7,746 bases of DNA from Gemmatimonadota bacterium (GCA_025360265.1 JANYCP010000207.1:1-7746); one strand, 5' to 3'. Shown: positions 1-6,632, counted from the stretch's first letter. Notes: a model not told the origin generated them from the sequence alone. Made by a program: numbers and translations.

Positions 1-1166
1 GTGTGGAACGATCCAGTCACCAGCACCGTCCCTGCTCCCACCTGAACTTCTCGCAGCGCCTTGTTGAAATCCGGCTCCAGATGCCAGCGCGCCCGCGCAG
101 CAGGCCGCGCCGGATCGTCCAACCAACGCTCAAGCCAGCCGAGATCCCATTTCCGGGTATCCGCACTCGGCGCGACCGTGAGAACTCCGACGTCAACGGC
201 CCGGTCCAGTTCCACAAGCATCTCCGGCCAGTCCTTGTCGCCGAGGATCGAGACAAGCGCATGCACCTTCCCGGGCGGACGCACCTCGCCAAGCGTGGCA
301 GTGAGCGCCCGCATGCTGTCGGAGTTGTGGGCGACGTCGAAGAGCCACTTCCCCCGCCGATCGAACCTTCCAGGTACGCTCGCGCGCCCAAACGCGGTGT
401 CGATATCCGTCACCGTTGGCCTCAGGTTGAGCGGCAGCGAGCCAAGCGCGAACATCGCGACGGCGGCATTGCGTCGCTGATGCGCTCCACGCAGGCCAAG
501 CGCGCCAGTCCACGATGCCTCGAACGGGACAACCACCGGCGAGGCCCCGGATGCCGCATCCACCAGGATGCTCGCCAATCGCGGATCCTGCTCGCCGACC
601 ACGAACGGAACTCTCGGCTTTGCGATTCCGGCCTTTTCGCCCGCGATCTCTTCGACCGTCTCGCCCAGGTACTTCTGATGATCGAGGGCGATATGGGTCA
701 CTACGCTGACCAGCGGCGTGATCACGTTGGTGCTGTCCAGCCGTCCACCCATGCCAACCTCGACGACTGCGATATCAACCTCGCGCGCCGCGAAGTGTGC
801 AAATGCAATCGCAGTCGTTGTTTCGAAGAATGTTGCCTGCTGCTGCTCGATAACGGGGCGAAGGTGAACGGTCCACGCGACGACGGCCGATTCTGAGATC
901 GGCACACCGTCGACGCGGATGCGTTCGCGAAATGAAATGAGATGGGGTGAGGTGTAGAGCCCGACGCGAAGTCCCGATTGCTGCAGCGCAGCCGCGATCA
1001 GTGTCGAGACACTGCCCTTGCCGTTGGTACCGGCGACATGAATGGCCGGAAACTGCTCGTGCGGATCACCGAGCGCTCCAAGGAGCGCCCGGGTCGTGTC
1101 CAGGCCAAACTTGATCTGAGTGGTACGGGGAAAGAGAAAGGCGAGGGCCTGCTGGTACTCGATCAG
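1..1166 (-). CDS. folC: Folylpolyglutamate synthase / dihydrofolate synthase, 3' end cut by window edge
   Basis: FolC is a cytosolic Mur-ligase-family enzyme that uses ATP to add glutamate to folates and, in bifunctional forms, to dihydropteroate. I translated the minus strand by hand: the frame is open from 1166 to the left edge, 388 complete codons with no stop or frameshift. Visible motifs, numbered from the proposed start, are the P-loop GTNGKGS (46-52), YTSPHLISFRERI (71-83), DHQKYLGETVEEIAGEKAG (162-180), LRGAHQRRNAA (225-235), FDVAHN (276-281) and GDKDW (309-313). The sequence ends in VLVTGSFH, which in the family lies close to the C-terminus, so perhaps 20-40 residues are missing. There is no ATG, GTG or TTG in frame before residue 88, which is beyond the P-loop. 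The best start is CTG at 1166-1164, overlapping the accD stop as CTGA. EKAGI to LRGAHQ is only about 45 residues, shorter than I expect. The identity is firm; the start is not. Whether it has both activities cannot be told from this. Confidence 0.93.
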   Translation of the reverse strand, partial: MIEYQQALAFLFPRTTQIKFGLDTTRALLGALGDPHEQFPAIHVAGTNGKGSVSTLIAAALQQSGLRVGLYTSPHLISFRERIRVDGVPISESAVVAWTVHLRPVIEQQQATFFETTTAIAFAHFAAREVDIAVVEVGMGGRLDSTNVITPLVSVVTHIALDHQKYLGETVEEIAGEKAGIAKPRVPFVVGEQDPRLASILVDAASGASPVVVPFEASWTGALGLRGAHQRRNAAVAMFALGSLPLNLRPTVTDIDTAFGRASVPGRFDRRGKWLFDVAHNSDSMRALTATLGEVRPPGKVHALVSILGDKDWPEMLVELDRAVDVGVLTVAPSADTRKWDLGWLERWLDDPARPAARARWHLEPDFNKALREVQVGAGTVLVTGSFH

Positions 1167-2041
1167 GCCGCGTCCGTCACTGGCTGGTGCTTGGTCTTCC
1201 GGCCGCTCATGTGGCGCAACAGGCGAATTGTCGTTTCGCGCAAAGATCCGCGCGGCACCACGTCGTCGATCTGCCCCTTCTCGAGCAGGAACTCCGCCGT
1301 CTGGAATCCTTCCGGCAAGTCCTGTCCAATGGTCTGCTTGATCACACGCTGACCCGCAAAGCCGATGACCGCACCCGGCTCGGCGAGAATCACGTCACCC
1401 TGCATCGCAAACGACGCGGATACGCCGCCAGTGGTTGGATCAGTAAGGATGGTGATGTACGGCACCGATGCCTGCTTCATCAGCGAAATGGCCGACGATG
1501 TCTTCGCCATCTGCATCAGTGACAATGCGCCTTCTTGCATGCGCGCACCGCCAGACGTGCACACCAGCACCATCGGAATCCGCTTTTCGGCGGAGCGACG
1601 CGCGAGTCGCGCAATCTTCTCGCCAACGACTGATCCCATCGAGCCACCCATGAATCGGAAATTCATCACGCCGAGATGGAGCGGCCGAGTGTCCAGCTTG
1701 CAGAGACCGGTATAGATCGCGTCAGACGGTCCGGCCTTCTGCTGCGCCGCGATCAAACGATCGGCGTAGTGCTCAAACTGAAGCGGGTCGGTTGACTTGA
1801 GGTCGGCGTAAAGCTCCTTCCACGATCCTTCGTCGCTAAAGAGCTCGACATACTCCTCGGCGCTGAAACGCTTGTGCGTTCCGCACTCCGGACAAACGTT
1901 GAGCGCCTTCTGGAACTTCTCCCGAATGTCGATGTGGCCGCATGACTCACACTTCTCCCATGCGTCGGCGGGAATCTCCCGCCGCTCGCGCGGAGCAGTT
2001 CTTGGCTTGCGCTCTTTCTTAAACCACGCCATAACGGCCAT
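1163..2041 (-). CDS. accD: Acetyl-CoA carboxylase carboxyltransferase subunit beta
   Basis: AccD pairs with AccA to form the carboxyltransferase that moves CO2 from biotinyl-AccB to acetyl-CoA, giving malonyl-CoA for fatty acid synthesis in the cytoplasm. From the ATG at 2041 the protein has 292 residues, usual for the family. The N-terminal four-cysteine zinc finger is complete (C31, C34, C50, C53 in CESCG and CPECG). The crotonase-like core shows GGSMGSVVGEK (132-142), SGGARMQEG (163-171), DPTTGGVSASFAM (201-213) and EPGAVIGFAGQRVI (221-234). The start at 2041 has AAGG four bases upstream. A second ATG at 2032, giving MAWFKKERK, is also plausible and matches the usual AccD N-terminus slightly better. 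An upstream ATG at 2086 would add 15 atypical residues and is unlikely. The stop overlaps the proposed folC start by 4 nt, and accD-folC adjacency is common in bacteria. AccA is not in this window. Confidence 0.97.
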   Translation of the reverse strand: MAVMAWFKKERKPRTAPRERREIPADAWEKCESCGHIDIREKFQKALNVCPECGTHKRFSAEEYVELFSDEGSWKELYADLKSTDPLQFEHYADRLIAAQQKAGPSDAIYTGLCKLDTRPLHLGVMNFRFMGGSMGSVVGEKIARLARRSAEKRIPMVLVCTSGGARMQEGALSLMQMAKTSSAISLMKQASVPYITILTDPTTGGVSASFAMQGDVILAEPGAVIGFAGQRVIKQTIGQDLPEGFQTAEFLLEKGQIDDVVPRGSLRETTIRLLRHMSGRKTKHQPVTDAA

Positions 2042-2045
2042 ACGA

Positions 2046-2049
2046 CCTT
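2046..2049 (-). promoter_or_regulatory. Ribosome binding site favouring the accD start at 2041
   Basis: AAGG lies four bases before the ATG at 2041. It is 13 bases from the alternative ATG at 2032, so it favours the upstream start. The match is short and the spacing tight, so this is moderate support only. Confidence 0.4.
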
Positions 2050-2050
2050 G

Positions 2051-2097
2051 GGTCACGGGGAGTCCGATGGAGCGCCCGACCAGCACTGAACGTGACC
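2051..2097 (-). promoter_or_regulatory. Inverted repeat / possible hairpin in the accD leader
   Basis: On the minus strand GGTCACG (2097-2091) is the exact complement of CGTGACC (2057-2051), with 33 nt between. Inside the loop a second stem is possible between AGTGC (2087-2083) and GCGCT (2075-2071), with one G-T pair and a 7-nt loop. The outer stem ends one base before the AAGG ribosome site of accD, so folding could affect initiation. There is no T-run, so it is not an intrinsic terminator. The pairing is seen directly; any regulatory role is inference, and a 7-bp stem with a long loop could arise by chance. Confidence 0.35.
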
Positions 2098-2099
2098 GA

Positions 2100-2128
2100 A
2101 ATATGACAATGGCGCAAGGGCTTGACAG
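2100..2128 (-). promoter_or_regulatory. Weak candidate sigma70-type promoter for accD-folC
   Basis: CTGTCA (2128-2123) and CATATT (2105-2100) each match the sigma70 -35 and -10 consensus at 4 of 6 bases, with a 17-nt spacer. A transcript would start near 2093, about 50 nt before accD. The 98-nt spacer is the only intergenic stretch inside the cluster able to hold a promoter, which is the main reason for listing it. Matches of this strength are common by chance. Confidence 0.25.
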
Positions 2129-2139
2129 CTAAGTTGTTG

Positions 2140-3399
2140 TCAGGATTCAACATAGCTTGCGGCCCTTCCCTCTTCTGCAGCCCGAAATGACATACCGAGG
2201 CCAATAGCGAGGGCCATCAGGAAGGACCCACCAGCAGAAAAGAACGGCAGCGGGATGCCGGTGATCGGCATAATGGAGATCGTCATGCCGACATTTTCAA
2301 ACACGTGGGTGAAGACCAACGACGCGACGCCAAAGACAATCAGCGAGGCATACGGGTCACTCGCCTGACGGGCGATCCGCACCAACGCGAATAGGAGCGC
2401 GACGAATAACCCAAGTGCGACAAGGACGCCGAGGAGGCCCAGCTCTTCTCCCACTACTGCGAAGATGAAGTCGGTGGCCCGCTCTGGGATGTACCCCGAA
2501 CGTTTCTGCGGACCAAGGGTAAGGCCGGTGCCGAACCATCCGCCCGAACCGATTGCCACTCGCGATTCGACTGCTTGAAATCCGCCGGCCTGGCTGTAGG
2601 CTGAGGGATTCAGAAATGAGATGATTCGGGATCGCACGTGCTCCTGCATCCTGGCCCACACCACGAGCGCCAGCACTCCCATCGCAGAGTTTGCCAGGTA
2701 GACCGCGATTCCTTCCAGGAAGAAAGGACGCCAATACAACAGGAGCAGGAAGAGGATCACCATCCAGATGCTCCACGCCGCGGTGCTGAAGGAGAGCACG
2801 AGCGAAAGCACGGGAGAGGCGAGAAACACCAGCAGCGAGACGGGAACGGCGGCCCAGTACATCACGCCGAAGAGGATCCCGGCGAACACGATCGCGCTGC
2901 CGAGATCAGGCTGCTTCAGGACGAGCAACGCGGGAATCAGCGCGATCATGATTGGCTGAAGCAGGCCGCGAAGCGTGAGTGGTGGTTCCCGACGCGCGGC
3001 AAACCACCGCGCCAGCATCAGGATAGTTGCGAGCTTCGCGAACTCGACCGGCTGCACATTCACGCCGCCAAAACCAATCCAGCTCTTCTCGCTCTTGGCC
3101 GCACCGGCGCCATGGCCGATTACCAGCGTGAGTGCAAGCATGGCGAGTGACAACCCATACAGCCAAGGTGTTGCCCATTCGAGAAGGCGGAAAGACATCC
3201 GGTACATCGCGGCCGCCAGGCCGATCCCGATGACGAGGTAAATCAGTTGCTTCACCCAGAGCCACTGGGGCTGCGCGAGCCACGACCCACGAATCCTGCC
3301 GACCAGATCGGTCTGTCCTGTGGAATAGAGGATGAGCAGACCAAACGCGGTGAGCAGCAACACCACAAGCAACAGCATACGATCAATCCCGCGGCTCAC
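2140..3399 (-). CDS. rodA: Rod-shape SEDS peptidoglycan glycosyltransferase RodA, atypical catalytic site
   Basis: RodA polymerises lipid II glycan strands in the inner membrane, paired with PBP2 in the elongasome. The 419-residue protein is highly hydrophobic with many membrane segments. It carries family motifs KSWIGFG (105-111), QPVEFAKLA (116-124), LKQPDLGSA (161-169), VAIGSGGWFGTG (281-292), PERATDFIFAVVGEELG (305-321) and TGIPLPFFSAGGS (380-392). It is about 50 residues longer than E. coli RodA; the extra length is an additional hydrophobic pair around 208-250, as I recall in Bacteroidota RodA. The striking change is in the large extracytoplasmic loop, where the usual DPxGxGYQ reads YSQAGGFQ (268-275), so the expected catalytic Asp is Tyr268. 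The normally conserved Gln ten residues later is Glu278. The start is GTG at 3399, overlapping the mrdA stop as GTGA. Family assignment is firm; activity is open. Confidence 0.95.
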   Translation of the reverse strand: MSRGIDRMLLLVVLLLTAFGLLILYSTGQTDLVGRIRGSWLAQPQWLWVKQLIYLVIGIGLAAAMYRMSFRLLEWATPWLYGLSLAMLALTLVIGHGAGAAKSEKSWIGFGGVNVQPVEFAKLATILMLARWFAARREPPLTLRGLLQPIMIALIPALLVLKQPDLGSAIVFAGILFGVMYWAAVPVSLLVFLASPVLSLVLSFSTAAWSIWMVILFLLLLYWRPFFLEGIAVYLANSAMGVLALVVWARMQEHVRSRIISFLNPSAYSQAGGFQAVESRVAIGSGGWFGTGLTLGPQKRSGYIPERATDFIFAVVGEELGLLGVLVALGLFVALLFALVRIARQASDPYASLIVFGVASLVFTHVFENVGMTISIMPITGIPLPFFSAGGSFLMALAIGLGMSFRAAEEGRAASYVES

Positions 3400-5261
3400 G
3401 GGCGCTTCACCGCCGGTGGCGTCACAACGGGCGCGCCGGTATCCGATGCCGTGTGCTGCAGGTCCTCGGTCACCGTGCCAAAGTCGGCCTTGACGCTCTT
3501 GCCCGTGAGGAAACGCACGATGGTTCGCACCGGATACTTGGCGACGAGTGCACCGTGAATGCCTTCTTCCACCGCGATGCCAACGACGATTTTCGGAGCG
3601 TCAGCGGGGGCGAACGCGATGAACCAGCCCATCTGCTCCTGACCGGTGACTTGCGCAGAACCGGTCTTCCCTGCGATGTGATACTCCTTGAGCCCGACTT
3701 CACCGGCGAGGTTGCCGGTGGCGGTACCCTGGTTGACAACGTCCTCCATCGCGAGCCGCAGGTCTTTCAACTGGTTCGGGGTCAGCTTGAAGTCGTGAGT
3801 CTGAATTGGCGCGCGGCCCTGAATGATCCGGGGTGTCCGCTTGATGCCGTCGCCGGCGAGCGCTGCGTAGAACGACACCATATTCATCAACGTCTCGGTG
3901 TGGTGACCCTGCCCGATGGCAAGATTAAGCACCTCGCCATTGCCCCACGTCGACACGCCTTTGGAGTTCACGTACGCCTTCGCGCTGCTGAGCAATGTGC
4001 CAGCATGTTCGTTGTCGAGGTCCACGCCAGAGCGTTCACCAAAACCGAGGTCGTGCGCGGCTGCGAGGATTGAGTCGGCGCCGAGTTGCTGGCCGAGCTG
4101 ATAGAAAAAGACGTCGCACGATTTGGCAATTGCCTCACGCAGCGTCAGCAACCCGTGTCCCTTCGCCTGCCAGCACTTGTACTGGCGGTTGCCGTACTGA
4201 TAGCTGCCGGTGCAGGGATCGCGCATCCTGCTGTCCATGGTATAACCACGGCGCAGTGCCATCGCGGCAATCGCCAGCTTGAACGGCGACGCCGGCGGAT
4301 ACGCCGCACGGATGACGCGATTGATCAGCGGCTTGTTCGGGTCATTGTTGACTGCGTCCCAGGTATCCTGGTCGATCCGGCCGATAAAATCGTTCGGGTT
4401 GTACGATGGAAACGACGCGTAGGCGAGAATCTGGCCGTCAGGCGTCATGGCGACGATCGCCCCCCGCTTGTTCGTCAGGTAAGGCTCGGCACGCCACATC
4501 GAATCGACAAACCGCTGCAGATTCAGATCAATCGTTGTCCTGACAATCTTCCCGGCCGTGGGAGGCAGCGACGCCGTGGATGGTGCGTCGCGAATCATCC
4601 GCTGCTTGACATCGACTTCGACGAAGCGGATACCGCGATGTCCACGCAACAACGAATCGTATTCCAGTTCGAGCCCCTGCTTGCCGACAATCTCCCCGGA
4701 CTGTGCCCCGGGGAAGAGGTTCCGCTGCAGCGCATCCGGCCCGACCTCGCCGACGTAACCGACCAGGTGCGCCACTGCATTGCTGTCGGGATATCGACGT
4801 CGCGGCTCCCGTTGAATCACCAGCCCGGGGATCGACACACGATGCTCTTCCAACGTGGAGACAGCACTGAAGCTCGCCGATGCGTAGACCAATGCCGGCT
4901 GATACCGTGCCGCTTGCCAACGTCGCACGATCGTTTCGGCGTCAACCGTGTCGCCCGGAACGAGAGCGTCCAGGCGGCCGAGCACCGCGCGCAGCGAGTC
5001 GACGCTCGTCGCTAGCAAGCGAATGGAGTAGCCAGTGTAATTGCCGGCGATGACACTGTCATGGCGATCGAGGATGTCGCCGCGAGGCGGCTCCAGCGAA
5101 ACGTTACGCAAGTGGTTCTTGTCGGAGCTTCGGCGGTTGCTCTCATTGTCCACGATCTGCGCCTTGAAGAAGGCGCCGCCGAGCGCGCAAAACGCGCCGA
5201 GCACGATCCACTGACTCGCTGCCGCTCGACGGGCAACTTCCCACGATGCGAAGACGCTCAC
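3396..5261 (-). CDS. mrdA: Elongation-specific D,D-transpeptidase, penicillin-binding protein 2
   Basis: PBP2 is the class B transpeptidase that cross-links the glycan strands made by RodA during side-wall growth. The 621-residue protein has a short cytoplasmic N-terminus, one membrane anchor (about 17-33), a PBP dimerisation/pedestal domain starting at PPRGDILDRHDSVIAGN (58-74), and a C-terminal transpeptidase domain. Catalytic motifs are SPFK with nucleophile Ser325 and Lys328, SCD (381-383), and KTGS (532-535) within GKTGSAQVTG. D348, C363, H369 and C382 have the spacing of the zinc site described for Acinetobacter PBP2, with Cys replacing the second Asp. The Thr/Pro-rich tail after about 598 looks disordered. 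The start is GTG at 5261, overlapping the mreD stop as GTGA; the ribosome site is weak, so translational coupling is likely. The position between mreD and rodA separates it from the related septal PBP3 (FtsI). Confidence 0.97.
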   Translation of the reverse strand: MSVFASWEVARRAAASQWIVLGAFCALGGAFFKAQIVDNESNRRSSDKNHLRNVSLEPPRGDILDRHDSVIAGNYTGYSIRLLATSVDSLRAVLGRLDALVPGDTVDAETIVRRWQAARYQPALVYASASFSAVSTLEEHRVSIPGLVIQREPRRRYPDSNAVAHLVGYVGEVGPDALQRNLFPGAQSGEIVGKQGLELEYDSLLRGHRGIRFVEVDVKQRMIRDAPSTASLPPTAGKIVRTTIDLNLQRFVDSMWRAEPYLTNKRGAIVAMTPDGQILAYASFPSYNPNDFIGRIDQDTWDAVNNDPNKPLINRVIRAAYPPASPFKLAIAAMALRRGYTMDSRMRDPCTGSYQYGNRQYKCWQAKGHGLLTLREAIAKSCDVFFYQLGQQLGADSILAAAHDLGFGERSGVDLDNEHAGTLLSSAKAYVNSKGVSTWGNGEVLNLAIGQGHHTETLMNMVSFYAALAGDGIKRTPRIIQGRAPIQTHDFKLTPNQLKDLRLAMEDVVNQGTATGNLAGEVGLKEYHIAGKTGSAQVTGQEQMGWFIAFAPADAPKIVVGIAVEEGIHGALVAKYPVRTIVRFLTGKSVKADFGTVTEDLQHTASDTGAPVVTPPAVKRP

Positions 5262-5788
5262 ATCTCGATCCGGATCGCGAGCCAGTCGCGGAAGATCGCC
5301 ACGACCACCACACCCACCACTGCAGTGGAGAGCGACTGCATCGGCGCCCAGAGGAGCGCCTCGGCAGGAAGTGCCTGCAGTGCCGTGCCGCTAAATAGCA
5401 GCATCAGCACATCGCGCACCCAGGTGCCAATGAAGAAGAGACCCGCGTTGACAAGAAGGTTGTCCGCGAAGAAGATGCCGCGACCGTAGGCGGCACCCCA
5501 GCCGACAAGAACGTTTGCGAGGATGCCTGCACCGAAATGCGCCGGGGTGAGCACATCCACGACCAACCCGATCATGAATCCGGTCAGCGCGCCGACCCCT
5601 GGCTCTTCGCGAATGGCGAGCAGGAGCAGCATCAGGATGAGAAAGTCCGGCATCCCGTGTTGCACCTCGACGATCGACGGCACCAGGTAGAACTCGAGCA
5701 GCAGCAGCACCACAAGCACGGCACCAACTCTGAATCGATCGCTGAAGCGGCTGCGACGTCGTCGATCACCGGCAGCAAAAGACCTCAT
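5258..5788 (-). CDS. mreD: Rod-shape-determining membrane protein MreD
   Basis: MreD is an inner-membrane component of the elongasome that works with MreC and PBP2; its exact biochemical role is not settled. The 176-residue protein has a basic N-terminal tail (DRRRRSRFSDRFR, 8-20) followed by about five or six hydrophobic segments, near 21-38, 46-59, 63-80, 86-104, 110-134 and 152-167. The segment GALTGFMIGLVVDVL (66-80) fits the family's glycine-rich pattern ending in an Asp within the membrane. Sequence conservation in this family is low, so the call rests on size, topology, this motif and the position between mreC and mrdA. It starts at ATG 5788 overlapping the mreC stop as ATGA, and its own stop overlaps the mrdA start. 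A run of CTG/CTC leucine codons near 5697-5712 gives a local GCA repeat on the plus strand. Confidence 0.92.
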   Translation of the reverse strand: MRSFAAGDRRRRSRFSDRFRVGAVLVVLLLLEFYLVPSIVEVQHGMPDFLILMLLLLAIREEPGVGALTGFMIGLVVDVLTPAHFGAGILANVLVGWGAAYGRGIFFADNLLVNAGLFFIGTWVRDVLMLLFSGTALQALPAEALLWAPMQSLSTAVVGVVVVAIFRDWLAIRIEM

Positions 5789-6630
5789 TGCGGTACCGCC
5801 GGCTTTGCCAGCTTGGCGAACACAGAATCCCTCGGCGACGTGAGGATCACGACATGATTCGCATCCCCAGGCGCCGCAAATGGGATGATCCGGTAGACCT
5901 TGTCGTAGCCGTTCACGTCAGTCCCAATGGACGCCACGCGACCGATCGGGATGCCTCGGGGGTAGGTTCCCCCAGCACCCGCCGTCATTAGTACCGTGCC
6001 GATAACCAGTGAGTCGCGCGAGGCGATCCCCTGCAGCTCCAGGACTGTCGCGGCGCCTGAACCGGTCGTGGATGGATGCACGACGCCGCTCACGCGACCA
6101 TCGGCGGTGACCGCCGAGGCCGCGAAATCCGGATTCGCCCAGGTGAGCGCCGAGCTGCTGTGCGCCCCGCTAATCACGATTGACCCAATCAGCCCGCTGG
6201 CAGTGACCACCGGATCGAACATGTGGACGCCGTCGGCCGTACCGACATCGAGCAACAACATTCGCGTGTCGGTCACCGTCGGTCGGTGCAACACCTCGGC
6301 CGACACGATCGGGTGCGACTGGGCGGCCCGAACGCCGATCAGTCCGCGCAAGTTTTCGTTTTCGCGGCGGATCGCCTCCTGCTGCTGCACCAGGACGGCA
6401 AGCGAATCACTGGTATGTTCGACCGCGGTGAGCTTGAATCGAGCGGTGCGGTCGCGCGTGGCGCGCGCGTTGAGTGCGACAAGCGGGCGAAGTGCGGTCT
6501 GGCGAAGTCCGGACGCAACGGTGAGGGCCCAGCTGCGGGGAAGCGCAAGCGCGAGCAGCGCCAAGGCGATACATCCGACGAACAGCAGGACGTCACTTCG
6601 CGCCGTCTCCTGTCCGCCGGCCCCGCGCAT
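5785..6630 (-). CDS. mreC: Rod-shape-determining protein MreC
   Basis: MreC is a bitopic periplasmic scaffold that binds and activates PBP2-RodA. The 281-residue protein shows the expected order: short cytoplasmic N-terminus, one membrane helix (about 14-31), a coiled-coil stretch (about 62-97, with QQQEAIRRENENLRGLIG at 82-99), then the double beta-barrel domain (about 106-265). The beta domain carries GTYPRGIPIGRVASIG (221-236), the best-conserved MreC signature, and VGTADGVHMFDPVV (129-142) matches the family's glycine turn before the first barrel. There is almost no tail beyond the barrel. The ATG at 6630 lies 2 nt after the mreB stop. I see no clear ribosome site, which suggests coupled translation. 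Length and domain order are normal and I see no damage. Confidence 0.96.
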   Translation of the reverse strand: MRGAGGQETARSDVLLFVGCIALALLALALPRSWALTVASGLRQTALRPLVALNARATRDRTARFKLTAVEHTSDSLAVLVQQQEAIRRENENLRGLIGVRAAQSHPIVSAEVLHRPTVTDTRMLLLDVGTADGVHMFDPVVTASGLIGSIVISGAHSSSALTWANPDFAASAVTADGRVSGVVHPSTTGSGAATVLELQGIASRDSLVIGTVLMTAGAGGTYPRGIPIGRVASIGTDVNGYDKVYRIIPFAAPGDANHVVILTSPRDSVFAKLAKPAVPQ

Positions 6631-6632
6631 CG

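Noticed and set aside
3..896. A 297-codon plus-strand open frame opposite folC
   Set aside because: It is codon-aligned antisense to a clearly real FolC, has no recognisable motifs and is rich in Arg and His. In GC-rich genes the sense codons TTA, CTA and TCA are rare, so this antisense frame stays open by composition.
1..1160. folC as a frameshifted pseudogene, since only short complete minus-strand frames are apparent here
   Set aside because: Hand translation from 1166 to the edge gives one uninterrupted FolC frame. It looks absent only because its stop is outside the window and its start is CTG.
1163..1200. Programmed -1 frameshift making an AccD-FolC fusion
   Set aside because: The folC frame is open upstream inside accD, but there is no slippery heptamer near the accD stop, and a CTG start with coupled reinitiation is simpler.
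2122..2150. Plus-strand TTGACA at 2122-2127 as an antisense promoter into rodA
   Set aside because: The -35 match is perfect, but at 17-nt spacing the -10 position reads ATTCAA, and no plus-strand gene follows.
4086..5015. A 309-codon plus-strand open frame opposite mrdA
   Set aside because: Same codon-aligned antisense register as the frame opposite folC; the opposite strand encodes PBP2 with all catalytic motifs.
5690..5715. GCAGCAGCAG run as a microsatellite or repeat element
   Set aside because: It is the complement of consecutive leucine codons in a MreD membrane helix and is explained by coding.
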